Made by a program: the position numbers and the translations under genes
From: Peltaster fructicola
Lineage: Eukaryota; Ascomycota; Dothideomycetes
NCBI GenBank assembly: GCA_001592805.2
Contig: CP051139.1
Coordinates: 2,728,001 to 2,792,000, forward strand
Direction: 5' to 3'
Length of the DNA: 64,000 bases
Shown here: positions 10,430 through 20,047 of the stretch, in pieces
How positions within the stretch are numbered: position 1 is the stretch's first letter
How the letters are laid out: each line of letters begins with the position of its first letter
Notes under the pieces: generated by a model
Seen by the model: the letters and a program-made list of their open reading frames with translations, nothing else
Database searches by the model: none
What the model was told of the DNA's origin: nothing

Positions 10430-11040
10430 CTTCAACCTTCATCGACAACAGCGGTGGGGAAGCTGGCATGTAGCGTTGGATGACCAACATAATTTGTGTG
10501 CCTCGGACGGCTGATTGAGACTTGAGATGAGGGGATTCGAGCATCAGATACAAGACGGCGATATCCAACCTGTGTAACTCTTGTATAACTCGTGCTCAGC
10601 CTTCATGTTGTATGAGACCAACACAGCTGGTGAAACACACACAACGAAGCGCGACGACGACGATTGGCTACCGCAAAGGAGCGCCACGCAAGCAAGCGCC
10701 AAGGCGTTGGAAACCTCCCCACCCAGTCAAATCAAGATCGGGACTGAGCATTTTCTGACACTCCATATCACCGCGGCACAGCAGCACTTCTTCTGCTGCA
10801 GTGGCTTTCTTTAGACCTTCAAAACTGTGCAGAAGCGTGCTTCGCACAGTACATACATTCTTTCACTTCCATTCACTTACTCGCCCGAGCTAGCTCTCAG
10901 GCGCGTAACCACTCTCCCTCTGAGACACAAAGTCACTCATTCTCAACCACCCACACCACTGCTAGCCAGGGTGTTCAAAACCCGCCTGACGACCTTCGAT
11001 ACGACTACCCAAACAGCAGGCCGGCCTGATAAAACACAAC
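10430..11040. other. intergenic region with pyrimidine-rich leader
   Basis: About 610 bases. The left part is the ERO1 3' flank. The right part (10850-11040) is rich in CT and CAA, without ATG-led protein-like frames, consistent with the core promoter and 5' leader of the gene starting at 11041. Confidence 0.45.
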
Positions 11041-11853
11041 ATGTCTCTCATGCGCTCTCTCACGACACGGCGCAAGCCAGAGGTCGCAGATACTCCAATT
11101 ATGATCCGCCGAGCAGCGACTCAACGAGGTGGACGACCTGTACCTCGCGCACAGATCTCACCGCCTATCGCGCTGGTGTCAACGACGAACATGCTCTCAT
11201 TTAACGCGCCCAACATCGCCGGCACCAAGCCGATCGAATACAACTCAAGCTCATCCAGCGAGGAGTCTGACGAGAACGTCAGTGTACACTCCCAGGACAC
11301 CGATCCGACAGATCTTTCTTCAGCAGAGGCATCGCCAACATCAGCGAGCCACCTCAACCAGTTCTTCCAGAAGGAAGAGCTCAACTCGAGCGCAGACACT
11401 TCACCGATCCTGCCCAGCCGTGCACCATCTCACTCCAAGCTCGCTCACGAGACTCTCAGCAGACAACGATCCATCAATCGTGCTAGATCTCCCTCAGCGC
11501 AAGGCAGGATGCCAAAGTCTCCATCGATGCGCCCTCCAAGGTCGCCATCCGCTCAAGGCCGCGGTGTCAGCCGTACACGACTTCGAACATCAGGATCGGC
11601 GTTGCTGACTCCAACGCCTCACTTCATCGACTCGTCGCCAGAGAGCCCGTTCAGCAAGGAGATGGCACAGCTTGATGCTGTGACCGAAGAATTTGGCAGC
11701 TCACAGTCAGAGGAAGAGGCAGATGCATTGTGGATGAAGTCCCGAGACCTTGCGTGCTTTGTAGCCAACGACTACCTCAATGAGATCGATGGTCTTGTCA
11801 ATGACTTTCTCATCGACTCGCCGCCAGAGGCTACCGACTACACATGGTTTTGA
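11041..11853 (+). CDS. Ser-rich disordered fungal protein
   Basis: A 270-residue intronless protein. Residues 1-60 contain an ordered-looking block (MIRRAATQRGGRPVP, then SFNAPNIAGTKPIEYN). Residues 65-215 are Ser/Pro/Arg-rich with two copies of RSPSAQGR, which suggests a disordered region open to phosphorylation. The C-terminal 60 residues look folded: EMAQLDAVTEEFGS, then ADALWMKSRDLACFVANDYLNEIDGLVNDFLI, probably one long helix. No signal peptide or membrane segment. I do not recognise a function; the two end blocks look conserved, which argues for a real gene. Confidence 0.75.
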   Translation: MSLMRSLTTRRKPEVADTPIMIRRAATQRGGRPVPRAQISPPIALVSTTNMLSFNAPNIAGTKPIEYNSSSSSEESDENVSVHSQDTDPTDLSSAEASPTSASHLNQFFQKEELNSSADTSPILPSRAPSHSKLAHETLSRQRSINRARSPSAQGRMPKSPSMRPPRSPSAQGRGVSRTRLRTSGSALLTPTPHFIDSSPESPFSKEMAQLDAVTEEFGSSQSEEEADALWMKSRDLACFVANDYLNEIDGLVNDFLIDSPPEATDYTWF

Positions 11854-14075
11854 GCCAGTTTACGATTCCACGATGCATTTGATACCAGGGAACCCGGCGC
11901 AGGATCATTTTCATAGAGGCTTCAATGTTGGGCTCGGCGAAAACGGTATATGACTGCTCAGAGGTCGACAAAGTCTTTCTTTTCCGATTTTCTTGGACAC
12001 ATACTTTCTGTCATTTACACTCATGAACATACGGACATAGACCATTGAGATACAGGTTGATCTTGCTTATGGCTCATCATTCCAGCGCGTGTGAATTGGT
12101 GCTATGTGTATCAGGGCTTCAGGTGGACGCCTTCTCTCAACATGATCGAGGCTCTGTGGCTAAGAATACTTTCAGACCTGCTGCAAACGAGGCAATTTGT
12201 GCATCTAGGGCACTATCATTCCTTCGCCAGTGTTGAGCCTGCGCGCAAATCAAGGCTGATTCTTCGCCTACGCGCTGCCTTGAACGTGGATACCCAAAGC
12301 ATGAGCTTGCAATGAAGGATCGGATGTACACAGCCTTCTCCAAGCAAGGTAGGCGCCTGAGCCTTGAGTGACGGCACTGTATATCCGAGAAATACTGCTA
12401 CATTGTGACCAGCACGCCCCGAGCTCGGTGGCAGTACGGTCCATCCCAGCTACACCGATAGGCGTCGTTGAAGGTGCTTCCAATCAGTTCGAAGTCTGGG
12501 TTTACTGAGTCTAGCACACAGCAATCCTTCATTTCTGTCGAAGAGTCTGCTACCGAAGATCATCGTTGAACATCCCTTTCGCTGTATCGCAGACTGAGCG
12601 CCTCTGCAGAGGATAATTCGGTCCAACTGTACTGCCTTGAGATGGACATCGAATGATCAAGCGTTCTGCCCGACTGCTGGGTGATGGATGCGCTCTGTCT
12701 GAGAAGACCTCCGAGCAGTTACTACTGCTACCCTTGCCGCTGACATTGCAGAATCAAGGATGCTTTCGAGTGTTGAATCATTTACACACTTATCGACCTC
12801 AAGACTGTTGATCGATCTAGGCGATACCTGCAGAACTGATCACTACTCATGCTGAGGAATGACCGCATCTCTCATAGTCATGTGCGACTGATCAAGCGCC
12901 TGCTGACACCGCTCCGAGGATGTATCATTATCAAGGTCTGCCGAGACATGGCCAAGGACGGCTCCGTTCTTGATAGCAGCAAGGAGAACATCAGACTTTT
13001 CGCCCAGCAATATTCCTCCGACGTTGCAGCTCTGGTTGCACTGCATATCAAGCTGCTTGTTGAGGCTCCATCTGCACCCAGATAGTAGGCGCGAGGCTTC
13101 ACTCATCGAGTCTAGCTGTGTGTGATCAACGGCCAGTCGGCCTGCCTAGACATGGGATTTGTTAGCTCAGTGACGCAATGAGAACCTGCAGCTGTGAGGA
13201 TGATCCGCCTTACGTATATTTGCCATACCTGTTCATGATGCTATTCTTGCCTTTTATTTTGTGACAAACGCTATCAAACAGTCAATATCACCTCTGGAAT
13301 GTTGGCTGTCAACCTGAGCGCATCACCCAGGCAGCGACGGACAGGTCCTCCTCGAGCTGAGCACATCGCATGATTTCACACCCACACGGGATTTTTGGGA
13401 AAGCAATTCTCATTGGAGGGAACAATCTCTCAGCACAACCAAATCTTCACAATCCGTGCACGTGTGGGACACCCGATAGACTGGCACTCTATTAGTTGTG
13501 TCTTCAACTTGCCTACTCTGCCGAATGACGGGTGTGGCGCCATACACTTCTCTGCTCCTCACACTCACTCTCCTTCTCGACGGCAAAGGTTACGCTGGCT
13601 GAGCACTGACGGTTGCTCCTGGCCCCTCCTCGCACCAATACCACCGTCGCCGCCCACAACAACGCGATACTGACCTCATCTGCGCGATATAAGAGCGGAA
13701 GGGAGCAGCAGAACAAGCCCACGCTGCAAGCTGCACGATACATTTCTTGTTGCAGCCAGTGAGCAGCATTCCCACAATCCTTTCTTCGCTGTGTCGCGCG
13801 ACATCTTCGAAGATCGACCTAGCAGCGAGGCAAACTTCTTCATCATCTAGATTTCTTACCTCTCTCCCACGTTCCTGGTCACTTCTCTTCTCTACGGCAG
13901 TGATACCCAATTCGAGGATATCCATAAGTCAGCAACAGCATCGTGCTCCAATTAGGGACCCTACAGAAGAAGAGGTCATCAGAAGTGAACGCATTGGCTT
14001 CGGGATTTCGGCCAGCTTGGTTCACCAGTACTTTAGCGCTCTCCTCCATCTCTTCCAACATATACTACAGGCAGC
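11854..14075. other. 2.2-kb gene-free stretch
   Basis: No supportable gene on either strand. Frames reach about 60-110 codons but overlap each other and carry no motif. From about 13540 the sequence becomes pyrimidine-rich, and with the TATA-like site at 13688 it probably forms the promoter and a long 5' leader of the kinase gene at 14076. The middle (12000-13400) could carry a noncoding transcript, but nothing in the sequence proves it. Confidence 0.4.
13688..13693 (+). promoter_or_regulatory. TATA-like site for the HAL5-type kinase
   Basis: TATAAG, 383 bases before the start codon at 14076, followed by pyrimidine-rich sequence. If used, the mRNA has a leader of roughly 350 bases. Confidence 0.35.
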
Positions 14076-15773
14076 ATGCCTGCACTTGCAATGCATAACC
14101 GCTCTCATACTTTTGCACAGCAGGGCAGCTCTGACGTCTCTCCAATGCCCTCGGACAGTGGCAAGAAGCGTCTGGGCTTCCTCAGACATCTCAAGCCTGG
14201 CCACAGGACGAACAGCGAGATATCGCAAAGATCTAGCGAACCTCCAGAATCACCTACGCCTATCAAGCGATCGACTGCGCCTGCCAACAGCCTGGACCGC
14301 AGCAGTCGAGATAGATCAGTGTCGCCTCGCTCGCCAGTTCAGTCGCGATACTCTAAGGATGTCTCGAGATACGATTCTGCACAAACTGAGGCAGTCGAAC
14401 GACCAATGTCCAACGGATCACTCTCGAGCAGAACATCAAACGACAGTGAGCGTGGTCAGTCGCCGTCTTCCAGATCTGGTGTGCGCTGGGCAGCTAATGT
14501 AGATTCGGACGGAACCAAGCGATCCAGACGCCTAAGTGCTGCCTCGTCAGCTACACGAGGTCGCTCATCGATTTTCATTCGCAACGCAGAGGGAGGAGGC
14601 TATCTGGAAGGTGTCGATCACGGCACGGGCAGCAAAGCTCGTAGGCTTTCTGTCCAGCTGCCCACCGAACTACAGGTTGGCTCAGACAAGCTTGAAGACT
14701 ACTTTGATTTGCTTTCACGACTCGGCAAGAAGAAGATTGGCGAAGGCGGTGCTGCATCCGTCCAGTTGATGAAATCGAAAAAGGCTGGTGATGATGAGCA
14801 CAAAGTCTTCGCTGTGAAAGAGTTCCGACCTTGGGACAGCGAGGAAGAGACCGAGATCGAATATCAGCGCAAGATCAAATCCGAGTACGCCATCGCCAAG
14901 TCGTGTCAGCACCCAAACATCGTCCACACATTTCGACTATGTTGCTCGGGTGGAGAGGAATGGTTTCATGTCATGGAGTACTGCGATCTGGGCGATCTTA
15001 ACGACCTGATCAACAAGAACTTTATGACTCAAGAAGACAAGAACTGTATGTTCAAGCAATTACTACGTGGTGTTGACTACCTGCACTCACGAGGCATATC
15101 CCATCGAGATATCAAGTCGGAGAATTTGCTCGTAAACCACCATGGCTGTCTGAAGATCGCAGACTTCGGTACTAGCGAAGTCTTCTGCGGCGAACATCCT
15201 GCCGCAAGGAATTGCAGACGGCCGAGCATAATTGCACCGGATCCAGAGGTCAAGCTATGCGCACCAGGTCTTGTTGGTTCGCGGCCGTACATGGCGCCGG
15301 AGATAGTCGAGCACAAAGAGTCCTACGATCCTCGCTGCGTCGACGTGTGGAGCTGCGCTATCGTATACCTTTCGCTCTGCTTTACTGGAACACCCTGGGA
15401 GTCTGCAAGCAACGATCAGAAGAACTACAACATATTTTGTAGTAGTTGGGACGAATGGCTGGTCAGAAATCCTAGTGGCGAGATCCAACTTGAAGTCCCA
15501 CTGCCCAGTGTCGCCTATAGTAGGATGCTGAAACTGGAGACACCTGGTTCGCGCACAATAGTCATGGGCATGCTACATCCAGATCCCAAGCACAGATGGA
15601 CGGCGAAGAAAGCATTAGATCTCATCTGCCAGAAGGAGGGAGCTGGTCCTTGGCCTTGCTGTCAACAAGACGGCTACTCAGAAGACATCAAATCGAGAGA
15701 GCGCAAAGCTCGACACAATCATATACCGCCGGACAAGAGGAAGAAGAATGGGGAGTTCAACGGGAAGACATAA
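14076..15773 (+). CDS. Ser/Thr protein kinase, NPR/HAL5 family
   Basis: A 565-residue intronless protein. Residues 1-200 are Ser/Arg-rich and disordered, typical for this fungal family. The kinase domain spans about 210-530: glycine loop KIGEGGAASVQL, catalytic Lys248 in AVKEF, HRDIKSEN with Asp345, DFG with Asp363, APE in the segment YMAPEIVEHKESYD, and DVWSCAIVYL. Between DFG and APE lies the long insert (with CGEHPAARN) seen in NPR/HAL5 kinases. These kinases (Hal4/Sat4, Hal5, Npr1 in yeast) stabilise plasma-membrane potassium and nutrient transporters. Hal4/Hal5 fits better than Npr1 by eye; not settled. A conserved WDEWL segment follows. The start MPALAMHNRSHTF precedes the low-complexity region directly. 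Confidence 0.9.
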   Translation: MPALAMHNRSHTFAQQGSSDVSPMPSDSGKKRLGFLRHLKPGHRTNSEISQRSSEPPESPTPIKRSTAPANSLDRSSRDRSVSPRSPVQSRYSKDVSRYDSAQTEAVERPMSNGSLSSRTSNDSERGQSPSSRSGVRWAANVDSDGTKRSRRLSAASSATRGRSSIFIRNAEGGGYLEGVDHGTGSKARRLSVQLPTELQVGSDKLEDYFDLLSRLGKKKIGEGGAASVQLMKSKKAGDDEHKVFAVKEFRPWDSEEETEIEYQRKIKSEYAIAKSCQHPNIVHTFRLCCSGGEEWFHVMEYCDLGDLNDLINKNFMTQEDKNCMFKQLLRGVDYLHSRGISHRDIKSENLLVNHHGCLKIADFGTSEVFCGEHPAARNCRRPSIIAPDPEVKLCAPGLVGSRPYMAPEIVEHKESYDPRCVDVWSCAIVYLSLCFTGTPWESASNDQKNYNIFCSSWDEWLVRNPSGEIQLEVPLPSVAYSRMLKLETPGSRTIVMGMLHPDPKHRWTAKKALDLICQKEGAGPWPCCQQDGYSEDIKSRERKARHNHIPPDKRKKNGEFNGKT

Positions 15774-15903
15774 ACGTCAAAGGCAAAAGTCCGATTGCTG
15801 TTTGAGCTGGCAGGTGATTGAAGTCGACATCTGATAAGGTTCGAAGCATGCTGGAACATCTTACTATCCATGGTACGAATAATGATAATGATGCGTATGC
15901 ATC

Positions 15904-17586
15904 TCAATACAATTCCCAGACTTTAGCAGGGAGAACTGTTCTCATCACTCGCCAGTGCTTCGTGGCACTCTGCTCTTGTGCTGACCGCCATCTACCGAGA
16001 TCCTTAGCATGGAGCTCACCATGAACAGACCACGACTTGGCTATGCGTTGATCAGGCTTGGGTAGCAGATAGCTGCGCTTACTGATACTGCCTAGATAGT
16101 CGCTAGCCTTTGGCTCTCGAAAGCTGATCTCACCAGGAGTATTCCTGCAGAAGACAATGAAATTGCTGAACGGCTCAACGCTGCCGTCTTTACGTGCTGC
16201 TTCGTCGCTGTATACTTCGCATTGCTGGTCGAATGCTAGGTCTATAGTGTTTAGAACCTTCGCTGTTAATGGCATGTTCAGATCTCCAGCATAGTTGATG
16301 GCGGTGACACCGTGTGGCTTGAGTAAAGCACGCAGATCTGCAAGAAATGAAGTTGTGAATAAGGGAAGAGGCTCGGCGCCACCAGTGAAGACATCGTGGA
16401 TAATGTAGTCGAACTGAGGTTTGTCGAAATCGTCCAAGCGTGCTTGTTGCTGCGTCCACGACACTGCGTCTTGAATGATCGAGGTATGGTTATCTGGCAG
16501 ATCGAAGAACTGCACTGCATAGTCGTGGATCGCTGAGTCTAGTTCGACTATGGTGGTCTCGATGCCGTGCTGTAACATTGCCTTAGGAGCTGTACCTACG
16601 CCGAGCCCAATCACTAGTGCTCTAGCATCGGCATCGGCAACACCAGTGTCCATAAGACGCACAGCCTCAAGCATAGAGAAGACACTGTATGTAGGCTCGT
16701 TTCCTGTCCAGCCTTGCGCACGTCTTTCATCGTTGAGGAGCCATTCGCCACCGAGCAAAGAGTGGTCGCAACGCAATACACGATATTGATCCTTGTGAGA
16801 TTCTAGAACGCTGATATAGCCAGTCGTGCTCCATTGCCTTGTCAGCAGCACCCAATCCTGTGCTGCTAGTGTTCTGTTGAGCAAAGTGGTAGCATAAGGA
16901 CCGTTACCATGTGGATTGACCAGGTATGTGCTGATAAGCAGAATCCAAGTCGATACGACCAGTACCGGACCAGGCGAGCAAAGCAGAACATACGCCGCAG
17001 AGACGATCAGTTGTAAATTCACAGGTATGAGCAGAGTCGAATGTGAGATGATCTCGGGCAGTTGAAAAGCAAAGAACCTTTCGAGAAGCGTGAAAGGCAG
17101 AAGAGCAATGCTTGCATTGATTAGAGCTGGTGGGATAGTGCTGAAGAGCTCGCCAATGCCTAAGGTGTCCATGATCTCGGCTGCTGCGTATGCAGAGGGC
17201 ATGATGATCGCATGACAACTGATCAGACCTGCTAGGACAGGTCCTCGTACGATACCGAGCTGGGCGCTGAGCAAGATGGCGAAGTATTCTGCAATAGGCA
17301 CTACTGCTGCAATGAGTGGCAGCCATGTTCTGATGCTGCCTCGACCAGCTTTCTTTAGGCCAGCGTGTAGCACAAAGCCAAGCAGCAACGTTACAGCGAT
17401 GGCTACCTTATGATTGATGCCTGACGGAATGGCGCCATATACTGGTTGTAAAGTAAGTTGTGAGATTGGTGAAGAAATGGCTGCGAGCGCAATCAATCCC
17501 AATGCAAGACCGCCATCCTCGCTCAGCTGTTGCAGACCTGGTTGTTCACGTCGCCTATCGTCGGCTTTGGTGCCCGTAGAACTCAT
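15904..17586 (-). CDS. membrane-anchored spermidine-synthase-like methyltransferase fold protein
   Basis: A 560-residue intronless protein. The first ~230 residues hold about six hydrophobic membrane segments (for example LALGLIALAAISSP, VAIAVTLLLGFVLHAGL, SIALLPFTLLERFFAF, VLVVSTWILLISTYLV). The C-terminal half has a Rossmann fold of the spermine/spermidine synthase family: ALVIGLGVGTAPKAML binds the nucleotide, TTIVELD holds the acidic ribose-binding residue, and FDYIIHDVFTGGAEPLPLFT is the catalytic-loop region. True spermidine synthases are soluble and about 300 residues, so polyamine synthesis is unlikely. From memory, fungal members are uncharacterised. It is divergent from the haspin gene. 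Confidence 0.85.
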   Translation of the reverse strand: MSSTGTKADDRRREQPGLQQLSEDGGLALGLIALAAISSPISQLTLQPVYGAIPSGINHKVAIAVTLLLGFVLHAGLKKAGRGSIRTWLPLIAAVVPIAEYFAILLSAQLGIVRGPVLAGLISCHAIIMPSAYAAAEIMDTLGIGELFSTIPPALINASIALLPFTLLERFFAFQLPEIISHSTLLIPVNLQLIVSAAYVLLCSPGPVLVVSTWILLISTYLVNPHGNGPYATTLLNRTLAAQDWVLLTRQWSTTGYISVLESHKDQYRVLRCDHSLLGGEWLLNDERRAQGWTGNEPTYSVFSMLEAVRLMDTGVADADARALVIGLGVGTAPKAMLQHGIETTIVELDSAIHDYAVQFFDLPDNHTSIIQDAVSWTQQQARLDDFDKPQFDYIIHDVFTGGAEPLPLFTTSFLADLRALLKPHGVTAINYAGDLNMPLTAKVLNTIDLAFDQQCEVYSDEAARKDGSVEPFSNFIVFCRNTPGEISFREPKASDYLGSISKRSYLLPKPDQRIAKSWSVHGELHAKDLGRWRSAQEQSATKHWRVMRTVLPAKVWELY

Positions 17587-17984
17587 ACCGTTGGAAACTT
17601 CGATGTCCTAAGGAGTGTCGCTCATTGAATAAAGCGTGACGACAGACGGCAGGATCTGGCACTCCTCTGGCGACGTTTGGTGCATGAATATCGGGCAGCT
17701 CAGCATGCCACGAATGTTGCTCGGGATCGGCCAGAACAATAAGACAAGACGATGGTCATGACAGACCTGCTTGCAAGGCGGATGTCTCGAGATAGAGCGT
17801 ACGATCGAATGCCAGGCCCTCGCAACAATGACACCTCCTGATGCGGAAGTCTAAGCGAGAGCTTCTTATCGATAGTTGCTAGGCAAGCGATCAACACTCA
17901 CCACTGCCAGCTATCTCGAACCTCAACTATTCGCAGTCATTGACACGCGCACAACGACGTTCGTTCAGATTGAGAGGAGTCACG
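17587..17984. promoter_or_regulatory. 398-bp bidirectional promoter
   Basis: It lies between the start codons of the spermidine-synthase-like gene (leftward) and haspin (rightward). No clear TATA box is seen. Confidence 0.5.
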
Positions 17985-19766
17985 ATGCCAGCACGTAAAG
18001 TGTTTGGTAAACGAGCCCACGCACAACACGATGCCTTCGCGTCAATGTTACACAGCAGTCCAGATGTCAAAGTAGACGCAGTCAAGACGACTCAGGACAA
18101 ACGACCAGACTTACACACCGCCACTCTACGACGCTCCCCAAGGAAGACGCATGCTTCTGCGTTGCAGGCTGTCAGTATCAACATATGTCGACCCGCGGAG
18201 AAGCAGTCGTCCAAATGCAAGTCATCACAGACACAGCAAGTCCATACGTCGAAATTCCTCAAGTCGCAGTCCAGTGCTACGAGAGACACATCGTGTCAAG
18301 CAGAATGCCCTCCATCACGAAGAGTGTCCAGAGCCAAGCGAATCCGGGCGAGCATTGATAGGATAGCAGCCGCAGAAACCTCCATACAACGTGAGAAGCA
18401 CATACCAGAGCAACACAAGCGTGTTGAACAGTGCTCGGCCACAACCTGTCCATATAGCGAACATTGTCAGTCTCTTCTGCAGCTATTTCAGCAAGAGATT
18501 GAGGACTTCTCAACATGGTCGACACAGCTCTCGGAGCATCTGGGCGTAACAAAGATTGCTGAGGCTTCGTTCGGCGAGGTGTACCGCCTATCTTTGAGAG
18601 CTGACGAACAGGAGATCCATGTATCGCATCACGAAGAGTCAGTTCTCAAGATCATAGCACTCACGCCGCCTCAGGGAACATTACCCACCAACACACGAGA
18701 GCGAAATCGAATCATGAAGAAGGCTGCACTCATGTCTAAACCGAGCGACGTAGCCAGCGAAGTCAGGCTTCTGCAGCGAATGTCGAACATACCAGGCTAT
18801 ACCCACTTTCGAGAATTGAGAATCTTGCGAGGCAGACCGCCAAGTGCTTTTGTCAAGGCATACAAGCAGTACAACGACACGCAGCAGGCCAATGGCAAGG
18901 ATCCGAGCACATTCCCGGACCCGGCGAAGAAGGCATCCTACTCTACTGATCAGCTGTGGGCAGTGATAGAGATGCGTGATGCTGGCACTGACCTCGAGCG
19001 ACTCGTGGAGAGAGGAGACTGCAAAGATATCTGGAGCATTTGGGACATCTTTTGGCAGACAACGCTGGCGCTTGCCAAAGGAGAGGAAGGCGCTGAGTTC
19101 GAGCATCGCGATCTTCACCTTGGTAACATATGCGTCCGAAACAAAGGCATACCTACTGCTGTGGAGGTCAAGAAGAGGCTGAACTTCACGCAGCTTGATG
19201 TCACCCTGATAGACTACACTATCTCCCGTGCCACGATGACACCAAAGGACAGCTTTGGCACTGCAAATATCGCTTATCTGGACCTTTCACAGGACAAACA
19301 TATCTTCAATGGCGACAGTGCACAAGAGTATCAGTACGACATCTATCGACACATGCGGGCTGCCTTGTTCTTCGATGATCCGCTGGCTCCCTTCGAGGCA
19401 TCACAGGACAAGTCTAGCAGATCATGGTCTCAGTTTCACCCTCAGACCAATCTTGTGTGGCTGCACTTCGTTCTGTACACACTGCTCCATCAATTACACA
19501 GCGCCGATACATGGTCAAAGCCCACTCACAAGGCAGGTCGTCTGCTCATGAAGCGAGCGAAAGAGCTCGAACGGAGGTTGATGGAAGTGAATGATATGTT
19601 GGACCCTCGGAATGTTCTCAAGAACGATCTTAAGTCTGCTGGCATGCTAGTTGCCACGGCATTGGGGCGGGAATGGCTGCATGAGGAAGATGTCCTTGGG
19701 CCAGAGGAGAGTGGCATTGATCTGGTCAGCGAAATAGCAGCACTTGACTTGCGAGATCCGGTATGA
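17985..19766 (+). CDS. haspin-type histone H3 kinase
   Basis: A 593-residue intronless protein. Residues 1-180 are basic and disordered; the opening MPARKVFGKRAHAQ resembles the N-terminus of other fungal haspins, so I prefer this ATG over the in-frame one at 17940. The divergent kinase domain covers about 190-560: KIAEASFGEVYRL (glycine loop), ESVLKIIAL (ATP lysine), EVRLLQRMSN, FEHRDLHLGNICV (catalytic loop), and DYTISR in place of DFG, a haspin hallmark. The C-terminal lobe with TNLVWLHFVLYTLLHQL fits the haspin-specific fold. Haspin phosphorylates histone H3 Thr3 to place the chromosomal passenger complex at centromeres. Nuclear action is inferred from the family. Confidence 0.92.
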   Translation: MPARKVFGKRAHAQHDAFASMLHSSPDVKVDAVKTTQDKRPDLHTATLRRSPRKTHASALQAVSINICRPAEKQSSKCKSSQTQQVHTSKFLKSQSSATRDTSCQAECPPSRRVSRAKRIRASIDRIAAAETSIQREKHIPEQHKRVEQCSATTCPYSEHCQSLLQLFQQEIEDFSTWSTQLSEHLGVTKIAEASFGEVYRLSLRADEQEIHVSHHEESVLKIIALTPPQGTLPTNTRERNRIMKKAALMSKPSDVASEVRLLQRMSNIPGYTHFRELRILRGRPPSAFVKAYKQYNDTQQANGKDPSTFPDPAKKASYSTDQLWAVIEMRDAGTDLERLVERGDCKDIWSIWDIFWQTTLALAKGEEGAEFEHRDLHLGNICVRNKGIPTAVEVKKRLNFTQLDVTLIDYTISRATMTPKDSFGTANIAYLDLSQDKHIFNGDSAQEYQYDIYRHMRAALFFDDPLAPFEASQDKSSRSWSQFHPQTNLVWLHFVLYTLLHQLHSADTWSKPTHKAGRLLMKRAKELERRLMEVNDMLDPRNVLKNDLKSAGMLVATALGREWLHEEDVLGPEESGIDLVSEIAALDLRDPV

Positions 19767-20047
19767 ATCAGGCATTATTGAATCTCGTCACAGCGTCCTG
19801 AGCCACTTAAGGATGGGTTGATCGTATTGATTCGTTGCGACAAGCAACCTCGCAGTGCTTGCTGCATGGTACAATGTCTGTGAGACGATCGTGGTCAAGC
19901 AGTCTATCCCATTTTCATGATGTTTGTTGTTCATCAGATGTCCTCCGTACGTATGTGAACGCACTTGTTTCTCCTAGGATTGATCTGAACTGGTACTGTA
20001 CAGCCAGACTTTCTGCTTCAGGTTGGCTTCGGCATCTGCATCCAAAC

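Noticed and set aside
12843-13106. minus-strand frame with several cysteines and Ala/Val-rich segments, considered as a hydrophobin
   Set aside because: No signal peptide and the Cys spacing does not fit the eight-Cys hydrophobin pattern.
13747-14502. 251-codon + strand frame overlapping the kinase start
   Set aside because: It runs in another frame through the kinase's Ser-rich N-terminus and has no conserved block; the kinase frame is clearly the coding one.
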